DNA from: a virus
Reading direction: 5' to 3' (one strand)
IMG/VR virus record: IMGVR_UViG_3300035698_031678
Span: 1-64,000 of that record
Length of the DNA stretch: 64,000 nt
Shown: one piece after another, positions 26,973-35,051 of the stretch
Position numbering within the stretch: the stretch's first letter is position 1
How the letters are laid out: every line of letters begins with the position of its first letter
Program-made: the position numbers and the translations under genes
The notes under the pieces: generated by a model
Told to the model about the DNA's origin: nothing
Seen by the model: only the letters and a program-made list of their open reading frames with translations
Database searches by the model: none

Positions 26973-27439
26973 TAAATTTATATCACTTTAACCTTTACTC
27001 TCAATATAGAAATGCTAGATATGCTAAGATAACTCTTAGGAATATTTGTAAAGAAAAGAGCGTACAGGATGTATACTATCATAGTGACGAATTTGAAAAA
27101 AGAATTCCTAATCCTAAAATGGTCGGCTTTGGTTCAATGAAACTTAGTTTACTAATACCTGATGGGGTTTCTACTGAAGAAGAACTAAATTTTTATATAG
27201 CAGATCACTCCAAGTTTATAACAGAAATGCTTGTTAATTTAGACCTCTATGGTATAATTAAAGTTAATAAAACAATCTATGCCGAAAAATACCTAGATGA
27301 TGATAAAAATCCAATAATAGATGGTGTAGTTAACTTTAAATATATACCAAAATACGGTAAATTTTACTTCACTCTGTCAATGTATTGCGTTGCAATTTTT
27401 TCCCTACTAACACTTTTGAAATATGTCTTTTACTGGTAG
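26969..27439 (+). CDS. Hypothetical protein with C-terminal hydrophobic segment
   Basis: 156 residues; starts four bases inside the previous gene and overlaps the next by 17 bp. The last 25 residues (YFTLSMYCVAIFSLLTLLKY) form one hydrophobic stretch that could cross a membrane or be buried in a virion interface. The body has SVQDVYYHSDEFEKRIPNPK and short strands. No family. Operon position suggests a small tail or baseplate protein. Confidence 0.6.
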   Translation: MINLYHFNLYSQYRNARYAKITLRNICKEKSVQDVYYHSDEFEKRIPNPKMVGFGSMKLSLLIPDGVSTEEELNFYIADHSKFITEMLVNLDLYGIIKVNKTIYAEKYLDDDKNPIIDGVVNFKYIPKYGKFYFTLSMYCVAIFSLLTLLKYVFYW

Positions 27440-28157
27440 TGCATGCAATCCTATTGATGAAACTATACTTTGGTTTTGTGATGGTTTAGGAATTAAGGAT
27501 AAAAACATATCTTTAAAATTAGAGCAATTACAAATTGATACAGAAAATATAAATAAGACTTATTATTCTGTAATACCAGGTGAAACATTGGTAATTAAGG
27601 CTAAAGGACTAATTGCAAACGTCTCTGGTGGAAATCTTAGTAAACTTGTGACTTCTAGCGCTAAAATGGCTATGAAAGTTGAGCTAGGTTACGAACAAAG
27701 CTTAAATGGTGATATAGCCACTTTCAAGTACTCTCTAAAATTTTCTGATGGATTATATTCTCCTACTTGGAATAACAACTTGTTTTCTGATTACTCTGAA
27801 GATTATTACATTGAAGACCGCACTTCCGCTCACTCTGGAACTATAGTAAATGATATTAACGATGACAAAGTTCAAAATGTTAAATTCACATATGCTGGCT
27901 ATGAGTTTAGCGTAAATGTTAACATAGTCGGAACAACCTTAGGAATAGGTGAAGTAATTTCCAACTCATCTCTATCTCCAAATTCTACAAACATTGAGTC
28001 TAGCCTCATAACCTATCTAGGTTACAAAGCGCTATTAAAATACTCTAACATTACTAGTCTGTTTTCACATATAGATGAAAGTCTATTCAAACATACTTTT
28101 AAAAACAATTCTCTTTCAGTTGTTGTTTTAGATTGTTTAGAATTTGATCTTAAATAA
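27423..28157 (+). CDS. Hypothetical virion-associated protein
   Basis: 244 residues, predicted mostly beta with several NSS/TNN-rich loops and few charged helices. No recognisable motif. It ends the cluster 25425-28157, and a 71-bp gap separates it from purZ. Surface-type composition suggests a tail or fibre protein. Confidence 0.6.
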   Translation: MSFTGSACNPIDETILWFCDGLGIKDKNISLKLEQLQIDTENINKTYYSVIPGETLVIKAKGLIANVSGGNLSKLVTSSAKMAMKVELGYEQSLNGDIATFKYSLKFSDGLYSPTWNNNLFSDYSEDYYIEDRTSAHSGTIVNDINDDKVQNVKFTYAGYEFSVNVNIVGTTLGIGEVISNSSLSPNSTNIESSLITYLGYKALLKYSNITSLFSHIDESLFKHTFKNNSLSVVVLDCLEFDLK

Positions 28158-28228
28158 ATTTACTACTTGTAATTTAGTATAAGAAACTTTATTATTCTCA
28201 TAAAATTTCTAAGATTAAACATACTAAA

Positions 28229-29587
28229 ATGATAAAAAAGAATAAATTAAACTTCTTACTAGATGGTTGCGCTGGTTCTTCAGGCAAAGGTAAAATGGCT
28301 GCTTTTCTTGTTAAAAATAATAAGATAGATTACCTGGTAACTTCTAATACTGCCAATGCTTCTCACACTGTTGTAGAAAAAGGTAAAGAATATGTTTTTA
28401 AGGTACTTCCTAGTGGGGTTTTATATCACGAGAAAATAGAAAAAGTCTTTATTGCAGATGGTGCTGGATTTGTTGTTGCAGACCTTTTTAAGGAAATTGA
28501 AATGACTGGTATTCCTTTGGAAAAAATCTTCATATCACCAAGGGCAGCAATTATTACCCAAATAGACAAAGATTACGAAAACGGTCTTTGTGATTTACAA
28601 GGTGAATATTTTGAGACCCGACAAGATGGAACTCTTAGAACTGGAACTACTGCTAGTGGTTCTGGCGCTGTTCTTGCTAAAAAAGTACTAAGAATAAAAA
28701 ATCTTGTAACTGCTGGAGATTTGGAAGAACTCAAACCGTTTATAACGGATGTGGGTACTGAAATAATGAAAATAAATGGTAAAAAGACAGGTCTTTTTGA
28801 AATAGGGCAAGGTTACCCACTTTCTAACAACCATCCAATGTTTGCCCCATTTACTACTAGTAGAAATGTTACTGTGGCTGCTGCTCTAAATGATGCCATG
28901 CTAAGCCCTAGTATAGTTGGTAATGTTTTTATTAATTTTAGGACTTTTCCTATTAAGATACACAATTACAAGTATCTAGCTACAGAAGATAAGGAATACT
29001 CTTACCCAGCCAGTAGCGCAGCTTGGGTAGAAAAAAACCATTGCCCTCACCACACCATTGTGAGTGATGGCGTAACAATCACTGTTAATATCTTCAAAGA
29101 CACCTTTCTTTCTTACTACGAAAAAGACTTTGTTTTAAACGAAAGAATAGATTCTCATAGTGGCGAATTTTACCCAGATCAAGAAGAAATCACATGGGAA
29201 GAATTGAACAGCAGAATAGGTGATCCAGAGCCACCTATATTAGAATGTACAACTCTTACAAAACTACCTAGAAGAGTTGCAGAGTTTTCAAAAGAGAACC
29301 TAATAGATGCAGTTGTTCACAATGTATCACCTTTTGACACTTTTGTTAGCGTAAATTTCGCTAATTATGTAGATCCTGTACTGGAAGATTGCCATGGATC
29401 TTACAAGTGGTCAAATTCAACAAAATTCAACGATTGGTTAGTTGAAAACATAGTTAAAGTTCAAATGACCTTATTAAAAGATTATGACATCTTATTTGGA
29501 ATTGCGCTTATAGGTACAGGAGCTGAAACTGATTCTACTATTACTGTAGATGAGTATTCTACCACTAACAATACTATTACTGGATAA
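28229..29587 (+). CDS. purZ: PurZ-type 2-aminoadenylosuccinate synthetase
   Basis: 452 residues, adenylosuccinate synthetase superfamily. The P-loop region reads CAGSSGKGK: PurA has WGDEGKGK, so the catalytic Asp and following Glu are Ser17 and Ser18. PurZ enzymes carry Ser/Thr there. NASHT keeps the second catalytic His (His46). FEIGQGYPLS matches the IMP-loop 'FEGAQG', and GTTASGSGA the 'GTTGRGIG' segment. SGEFYPDQEEITWEEL, TTLTKLPRRV and NFANYVDP are, as I recall, very close to vibriophage PurZ. PurZ joins dGMP and aspartate using ATP/dATP; host PurB then releases dZMP. It is longer than known PurZ (about 350) through an insertion of roughly 65 residues at 245-310. It lies just before RNase HI and terminase. 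Confidence 0.87.
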   Translation: MIKKNKLNFLLDGCAGSSGKGKMAAFLVKNNKIDYLVTSNTANASHTVVEKGKEYVFKVLPSGVLYHEKIEKVFIADGAGFVVADLFKEIEMTGIPLEKIFISPRAAIITQIDKDYENGLCDLQGEYFETRQDGTLRTGTTASGSGAVLAKKVLRIKNLVTAGDLEELKPFITDVGTEIMKINGKKTGLFEIGQGYPLSNNHPMFAPFTTSRNVTVAAALNDAMLSPSIVGNVFINFRTFPIKIHNYKYLATEDKEYSYPASSAAWVEKNHCPHHTIVSDGVTITVNIFKDTFLSYYEKDFVLNERIDSHSGEFYPDQEEITWEELNSRIGDPEPPILECTTLTKLPRRVAEFSKENLIDAVVHNVSPFDTFVSVNFANYVDPVLEDCHGSYKWSNSTKFNDWLVENIVKVQMTLLKDYDILFGIALIGTGAETDSTITVDEYSTTNNTITG

Positions 29588-30080
29588 TTTGAATTCTAAA
29601 ACAAACCCTGGTTCTAGCGTGCAAAAGCTAGAACCAGTTTTAGAAATCTACACTGATGGCTCTTGTTGGAATAAAGGTAAAAACAAATCATATAATTTAT
29701 CCTGTTCTGTAGCTGTTTTTGTTCTAGACAACAAAATAATAGAAAAATTAGTAACCATAAGAAACCATACAACTAGTAATGTTGCCGAAATAGATGCCAT
29801 AATATTAGCTCTAGAGGTGGCTTGGGATTTAATGTACTTAAATGTAAAAATCTACACTGATTCTGAATATGCTATTAAAAGGCTGACGAGAGATATGGAT
29901 TCAGAAGTTAATTTTTCTAGTAAGTTAAAGTACGAAGGCTTTCATAACGCTATGGAAATAACTTTTCAGCATGTTAAAGGTCATAACGGTAATAAATACA
30001 ACGAAATAGCAGATAACCTCTGTAGGACTATTAGAAAAAAACACCAAAGTATAATAAAAGATTTGGATTATGAAGGGTAA
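29550..30080 (+). CDS. rnhA: Ribonuclease HI
   Basis: 176 residues; catalytic tetrad visible as YTDGSC (Asp36), VAEIDAI (Glu80), IYTDSEYA (Asp104) and NEIADN (Asp155), with the loop histidine in KGHNG (145). It degrades RNA in RNA-DNA hybrids, for primer removal or R-loop control, alongside the FEN-type RNase H at 16373. The ATG at 29550 overlaps purZ by 38 bp and adds a 28-residue leader before the fold; no later start is better. The end overlaps the terminase ATG by 11 bp. Confidence 0.88.
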   Translation: MSILPLTILLLDNLNSKTNPGSSVQKLEPVLEIYTDGSCWNKGKNKSYNLSCSVAVFVLDNKIIEKLVTIRNHTTSNVAEIDAIILALEVAWDLMYLNVKIYTDSEYAIKRLTRDMDSEVNFSSKLKYEGFHNAMEITFQHVKGHNGNKYNEIADNLCRTIRKKHQSIIKDLDYEG

Positions 30081-31947
30081 GCCTGAAGTAAATAATGTTT
30101 GGACAACAGCCAAAGTGCATGCTCTTTTAAAAGACTTTAACAGAACTGGAGTTATACCTGATCTCAATCCATTTTTTAAAAGAGACGTTAAAAGAAGAAA
30201 AGGTGGTTTAGTTTGGGAATACACTAGAGAGGAGATTTTAGAATTAGCAGCTTGCCAATCAAATGTGCTTAGATATGCAAAGCACTGTACAGTAATGACC
30301 GAAAAAGGTCTGCAAAAAATAGTATTAAGACCTTACCAGGTAGTAGTGCTTAAATTATTGCAGATTAACCCATTCTTTTTATATCTTGCTAGTAGACAAA
30401 TTGGTAAAAGTATAGTCATAGCAATATTCATTGGTTGGTTAACCACATTTTTTCCTGATACGCCCTGTCTTTTAGGTAGCGAAAACCATCATAAAGCTAA
30501 AGATTTAAAGAAGAAACTAGATGTCATGATATTTAGTATGCCCCTGTATATGCAAAATGGAGTGGAATATCATTCTACAATGAGAACAATTTGGGATAAT
30601 GGTAGCAGTGTAGTAAGTGAGGCAACCACAGAGAACTTTGGGGTTTCTGGTTCATACAAGGTTGTTTACGCTGATGAATTTGCATTACTGGAAGCATATC
30701 TACAAGACGCTATTATAACACACCTTACGCCAACCATGGACACATTTGGTGACGATGCTAGGTTTATAATAAGCACAACACCTAGAGGTAAAAAGAACAA
30801 GTTCGCAAGCATGTGGTTTGATTCTTTAGAAGGTTTAAACAAATTTGGAAACTTTACCACCAAGTGGTTTGAAATAGATGGAAGAGGTGCTAATTGGAGA
30901 AAAGATAAGGTCTCTTTAATGGGTGAAGATGGTTTTAGTCAAGAATACGACCTAAATTTTGATGTAGACAGTACTCTGCTGTTATTGCCAGAGATTCAAA
31001 AGGATATTACAGATAAAATAGAAAGCTATACTTATTACAAAAAAATAAGTATAGAAATATTAAAAAATTACATACTACCTGATAGAGAAAACAACGTATC
31101 TAACATAAACAAAAATGAGTTAGACGAAGAAGCTTTCTATGAAAAAATAAAACAAGACAAATTTGAAAATATATTTTGTGTAAAAGATGGATACAGCATA
31201 GACAACCTGGCTGACCCTTCTAGACAATTTGTCATATCTACTGACCTTGCAGAAGGAGTTGGCAAAGATTTTAATGAAGCCAACATTTTTGAAATTGTTT
31301 TATTAAATCTTAGTAAGGCTTCCCATGGTTCTTACACAGTTACAGATGAGACTTCTTTGTTTGGTTTAAAACAGGTTGCTTATATCAGGACTAATTTATT
31401 AGAAGTAGAAGACTTTGCAAAATTTTGTTATTATATTATTGCAGCTACGCAAAATCCTGACAATTATAGAATGGCTTTAGAGGTTAATTTTGAAGGAAAT
31501 ATGTTTATAAAGACATTGTTTGAGGTTAACGGTGAAAACAATGTTTTAGACCCAAGTACTATGATGGTTGAGTTTCCTTGGAACATGGAATTTGATGATG
31601 CTCTTACTTTTAAAATGGGTATAAAACAAACTAACAAAACAAAAGTTAGAGGTTCTAAGAAATCTAAGAAATTTATAGGAAATGGTAGAATAGAAATAAA
31701 TGATGATAAAACTGTGAGAGAGGCTTGCGGTTTTGGTAAAGATAAGAAAGGTAATTATAACGGTACTACTAGGAATGATGATTCATTTATGACCGTAGTA
31801 AATGTCTCTCATTATTTTGAAAGTGAGTACTTTGTTGATCAAGTAGAAGAATTAATTGAAGGTCTAGATGATGAGACTAAAATTTTCATAGATGAACTAG
31901 TACAAGGTGAGGATGAACTATTAACAAATTTTGGTGGGAATGCGTAA
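30070..31947 (+). CDS. 17: Terminase large subunit (T4 gp17-like)
   Basis: 625 residues (T4 gp17 610). ATPase: LRPYQ Q-motif at 87, Walker A SRQIGKS (108-114), Walker B VVYADE (Asp202/Glu203) and the ISTTPRG coupling motif at 234. The nuclease domain starts FVISTDLAEGVGKD (Asp392) with later ALEVN and NDDSFMT acidic residues. It drives DNA into the prohead and cuts the concatemer. The start overlaps RNase HI. No small terminase is recognisable next to it. Confidence 0.95.
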   Translation: MKGKPEVNNVWTTAKVHALLKDFNRTGVIPDLNPFFKRDVKRRKGGLVWEYTREEILELAACQSNVLRYAKHCTVMTEKGLQKIVLRPYQVVVLKLLQINPFFLYLASRQIGKSIVIAIFIGWLTTFFPDTPCLLGSENHHKAKDLKKKLDVMIFSMPLYMQNGVEYHSTMRTIWDNGSSVVSEATTENFGVSGSYKVVYADEFALLEAYLQDAIITHLTPTMDTFGDDARFIISTTPRGKKNKFASMWFDSLEGLNKFGNFTTKWFEIDGRGANWRKDKVSLMGEDGFSQEYDLNFDVDSTLLLLPEIQKDITDKIESYTYYKKISIEILKNYILPDRENNVSNINKNELDEEAFYEKIKQDKFENIFCVKDGYSIDNLADPSRQFVISTDLAEGVGKDFNEANIFEIVLLNLSKASHGSYTVTDETSLFGLKQVAYIRTNLLEVEDFAKFCYYIIAATQNPDNYRMALEVNFEGNMFIKTLFEVNGENNVLDPSTMMVEFPWNMEFDDALTFKMGIKQTNKTKVRGSKKSKKFIGNGRIEINDDKTVREACGFGKDKKGNYNGTTRNDDSFMTVVNVSHYFESEYFVDQVEELIEGLDDETKIFIDELVQGEDELLTNFGGNA

Positions 31948-32596
31948 AAGATCTAAAGAAATAGAAAAGGGTATTAATTTACTAATGGAAAATTATAATT
32001 ACACCAGAGAAGAGGTAATTAGTATTTTTGATATGAATGAAATAGTTTCGATATTTGATTCGGAAACTTTAAAAGATAATAGCGTTCACCTGAACGTTAT
32101 AGAAGAAAACACAAAAACATATGCAGAAAAACAAGAATTTGACCTTGTTAAAAGCTTTATACTGAAAACCTGTAATGGTTGCCCAGCTTTCATTCATTAC
32201 TATAACATGTTGGGTAGTAACATTTATTACGTTAACAGAAAAGTGATGTATCAAGAGAAAAGATATAATGTTATTTGTTCTAACGGAAAGACTTTATACT
32301 TGACAGATAACAGTTGTATAAAAATAGTTTCTACTGATGAAGTTAAGGTTGTTATAGAAGATCTGAATTTTAAAGAAACTTATGAATTTGTTGTCTTGGT
32401 TTATCAACAGATGTTAGAGTTTAAACCTATTTCTCTAGTTAAGTTTGTCGCTATATTTGTAGACATATACGACCTCAATTACAAAAAACTAATTAGTTCC
32501 TTAAACCCAGAGATGAAAGACACACTGATGAAAGAAATAAAGAGTTTTACTACTAAAAATAATTTGGGTTACGACTTCGGTAGAGCAAAAATATGA
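31940..32596 (+). CDS. Hypothetical protein next to terminase
   Basis: About 218 residues from the ATG at 31940, which overlaps the terminase stop; a TTG at 31931 would add three residues. It has a charged N-terminal helix (RKRSKEIEKGINLLMENY) and a MNEIVSIFD segment, then mixed alpha/beta sequence with GCPAFIHYYN. No family. Packaging or neck role possible from position only. Confidence 0.65.
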   Translation: MRKRSKEIEKGINLLMENYNYTREEVISIFDMNEIVSIFDSETLKDNSVHLNVIEENTKTYAEKQEFDLVKSFILKTCNGCPAFIHYYNMLGSNIYYVNRKVMYQEKRYNVICSNGKTLYLTDNSCIKIVSTDEVKVVIEDLNFKETYEFVVLVYQQMLEFKPISLVKFVAIFVDIYDLNYKKLISSLNPEMKDTLMKEIKSFTTKNNLGYDFGRAKI

Positions 32597-32658
32597 AACC
32601 AATTGATATCACATTCGTTAATTTAATTCAAAATATTGTCTAACTAAAAAATAAAACA

Positions 32659-32973
32659 ATGACTTACGAGGATTTAATTAGTAAAGTAGCAAAAACTACA
32701 GGAGGAACAAAGAAATCAACAAAAGAAACTATTGGTGTTTTTGTTCAATCATTAAATGATACGGTTACTACTGGTGACCAAATCTTGATTCCTAATTTTG
32801 GAAGAATTTCTGCAAAGAGACGTGCTGCACGTACTGGTAGTAACCCTTCTACTGGAGATCCAGTTGAGATTCCAGCAAAGTTTGTACCTCACATGAGTTT
32901 TGTGAGTAAGCTAAAAATGGCTGTAGCAACTATTCCTGTAACGGAAGATGAAGCTGTTGCTGAAGAAGCTTAA
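32659..32973 (+). CDS. HU/IHF-family DNA-binding protein
   Basis: 104 residues. HU fold: N-terminal helices (TYEDLISKVAKTTGG), GDQILIPNFGRISAKRRAAR on strands 1-2, then the DNA-binding arm ARTGSNPSTGDPVEIPA with its conserved NPxTG and IPA. Short acidic tail. It bends and wraps DNA and could assist packaging, replication or genome compaction. It stands alone with a strong terminator behind it and AT-rich leader with no Shine-Dalgarno. Confidence 0.9.
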   Translation: MTYEDLISKVAKTTGGTKKSTKETIGVFVQSLNDTVTTGDQILIPNFGRISAKRRAARTGSNPSTGDPVEIPAKFVPHMSFVSKLKMAVATIPVTEDEAVAEEA

Positions 32974-33001
32974 TTTGTATAAGTAAAATTTACAATAAAA
33001 C

Positions 33002-33033
33002 AAAAACCCCTGATTTAAGTTAGGGGTTTTTTT
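33002..33033. terminator. Bidirectional rho-independent terminator
   Basis: AAAAACCCCT (33002-33011) pairs with AGGGGTTTTT (33022-33031), with T-run and A-run on opposite sides. It separates the convergent HU gene and the leftward gene ending at 33032. Confidence 0.88.
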
Positions 33034-33391
33034 ATGCTTGGTTTTCTAGGTTTTTTATTCTAGTGTATTCTTGTTTCAATGTAGCCATTGCAGCTTCATC
33101 TTCTGTTGTAGCAAAACCCATGCTTTCGTCAAAATTTATCTTTCTTTGAACGTTATCAATTTTTTTAAATATATTGATAGAAGTCTCTACAAAAACTGGA
33201 TTAATCCTAATCAATTCACTGTCGTACAAAGTGTTGTCCGTTATAGATTTAGAATCCATTCCTATATGGGTGTAAGCTTTTTCAACAGTCATACTACCTA
33301 TAGAAACAATTTTCCTTCCTGAACCTTTAGGATAGTTTGGTGTAAAATTTATTACTCCTACTATAATACCATTTTCTATTTCAAAATTCAT
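33032..33391 (-). CDS. Hypothetical protein at end of fibre operon
   Basis: About 119 residues if the start is the ATG at 33391, which follows the stop of the preceding gene by 4 bp; a longer start at 33427 would overlap that gene by 32 bp. It has strands around IIVGVINFTPN and a C-terminal helix MGFATTEDEAAMATLKQEYT that suits a tail-fibre chaperone or a short tail protein, though nothing specific is recognised. Its stop lies in the terminator. Confidence 0.6.
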   Translation of the reverse strand: MNFEIENGIIVGVINFTPNYPKGSGRKIVSIGSMTVEKAYTHIGMDSKSITDNTLYDSELIRINPVFVETSINIFKKIDNVQRKINFDESMGFATTEDEAAMATLKQEYTRIKNLENQA

Positions 33392-33395
33392 AATT

Positions 33396-35051
33396 TTATT
33401 TTTTCCAGATTCCAATATAGTTAACAAAAGAAGGTATAGTTATATTACTTTCTGAATTAGCCATGTTTATTATAACTCTACCAATAGTATTATCAATTTG
33501 GTAACCACACCATAATAGATCAAATTCGTCTACGTTGCCTGCAAACCTGATCTTAGATATTGTGGGTAAAAACCCGATCAGGTGAGCTATTGTAAATCCT
33601 GTTGGTGGATAAGCGTAGTTGTAATTCTCTGTAAAGTTATCATCTTCTCTGTAATTTACCCCAGATGATCTGTTTGCCATTGCTACTCTACCAGTAGTGA
33701 CAGCTATTTCATCTAAAGTTATTCCAGGAAAGTTTACAGCTGATCCGTTAGGATGAACGCCTCTAGGTACAACTGAAGTGCCACTTCTGTATATACCTTC
33801 TATGAGAATTGGTTTGTTAAGTATGGCATTGTCTTCTGATTCAGCAGAACTGTAATCAGGCTTTAATTCTAATCTTGTTAATAAATCATCAGTAAGGTTG
33901 TTATCAGTTCTTACATAGTCTGGATCTTGAACAAAATCTAGATCTATTAGGTCTTGTTCCATCTCGTCTGCTAAAAAACCAGAATTTACAACACCATCTT
34001 GAATTATATAGTCTCCATTGGTATTAGCTAAGTTATCGCTAAAAATATTTCCATTGACTTGTAAATTTAAATTTACTACAAGACTTTGAGCGGTTGGATT
34101 TGACCCACTTTCAACGTAAAAATCTGTGTCGTCAGAATAAATTCTTAAAGCAGTTGAAAATAAAGATACTTGCTCTGCATTACTAACTAAAGTACTTCCA
34201 CTTCTTGTGTCAGAAAACACATGTCTAGCATAGTCCTTAGCAGTATTAAGGGTTAAACTATTTTCTCCATTTTGTATTTGAAAGAAACCATTATTGCTAT
34301 CCTGGTAGTACCTGAAATAGGTAGCACCATTAAGACTTTCTGCATCATGGCTGTCTCTATACTTGAATGTTAATTGAGAAAAATCTCTTGAGGTAGAACT
34401 TACAGCGCTCGTGCTAAGGTTACCACTATTATTGTTTTCAGTTTCTATTAAATTGGTTATGGTTAAAGTACCGTTTACAGGATCATTTTTCTTATGATCT
34501 CCTATGAATACTCTGTAATGGCTAACTATTCCATTTTCTTCTTCAAAAAAACCTAAGTTACCTTTGTCTTCGTTAGGACTATCATCCCATTCTTTTAAAG
34601 AACTGCTGGTGATACTATTGCTTACAACACTCTCTTGTTTTAGGTAAGTAGTCGCAGTAATGTTGTCAACTAAACTATATTGTAAAGAATATCTTAACAC
34701 ACTAGAAACTTCAATTATTTCATATACGTTACCATTTCTATCAATAACAAGGTCTGACTCTAGGTGTGAGGTATTTGTAACTATTTGGTTGTTAGCTAAG
34801 GAGTTGGTTGATGAAAATATGTTGTTACCTCTTTCTCCTCTATCACCAACTATACTAAGCCCAGGTAAGGCTTCTGGAAAAACGTAACCTGATAAAGATA
34901 TTTCGAATTTTTCAGCAAAGTGATTATATAATTGGTCAACGTTGTAGTTAAAACTTTCTACAATCGTATCAAAATTATACCCTTCGTTTATTTTCTTTAG
35001 AGTAAAACTTGGTAGGCTGGACAATTCCAGTGAGTTTAGACCATCATTCAT
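33396..35051 (-). CDS. Putative tail fibre / receptor-binding protein
   Basis: 551 residues. Signs of a fibre: a short collagen-like GDRGERG near residue 70, a low-complexity Ser/Asn/Thr-rich middle, and a C-terminal region with TGFTIAHLIGFLPTISKIRF and a closing NYIGIWKK typical of trimeric fibre tips. It overlaps the preceding 987-residue gene by 8 bp. No specific family was recognised; host-attachment is inferred. Confidence 0.6.
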   Translation of the reverse strand: MNDGLNSLELSSLPSFTLKKINEGYNFDTIVESFNYNVDQLYNHFAEKFEISLSGYVFPEALPGLSIVGDRGERGNNIFSSTNSLANNQIVTNTSHLESDLVIDRNGNVYEIIEVSSVLRYSLQYSLVDNITATTYLKQESVVSNSITSSSLKEWDDSPNEDKGNLGFFEEENGIVSHYRVFIGDHKKNDPVNGTLTITNLIETENNNSGNLSTSAVSSTSRDFSQLTFKYRDSHDAESLNGATYFRYYQDSNNGFFQIQNGENSLTLNTAKDYARHVFSDTRSGSTLVSNAEQVSLFSTALRIYSDDTDFYVESGSNPTAQSLVVNLNLQVNGNIFSDNLANTNGDYIIQDGVVNSGFLADEMEQDLIDLDFVQDPDYVRTDNNLTDDLLTRLELKPDYSSAESEDNAILNKPILIEGIYRSGTSVVPRGVHPNGSAVNFPGITLDEIAVTTGRVAMANRSSGVNYREDDNFTENYNYAYPPTGFTIAHLIGFLPTISKIRFAGNVDEFDLLWCGYQIDNTIGRVIINMANSESNITIPSFVNYIGIWKK

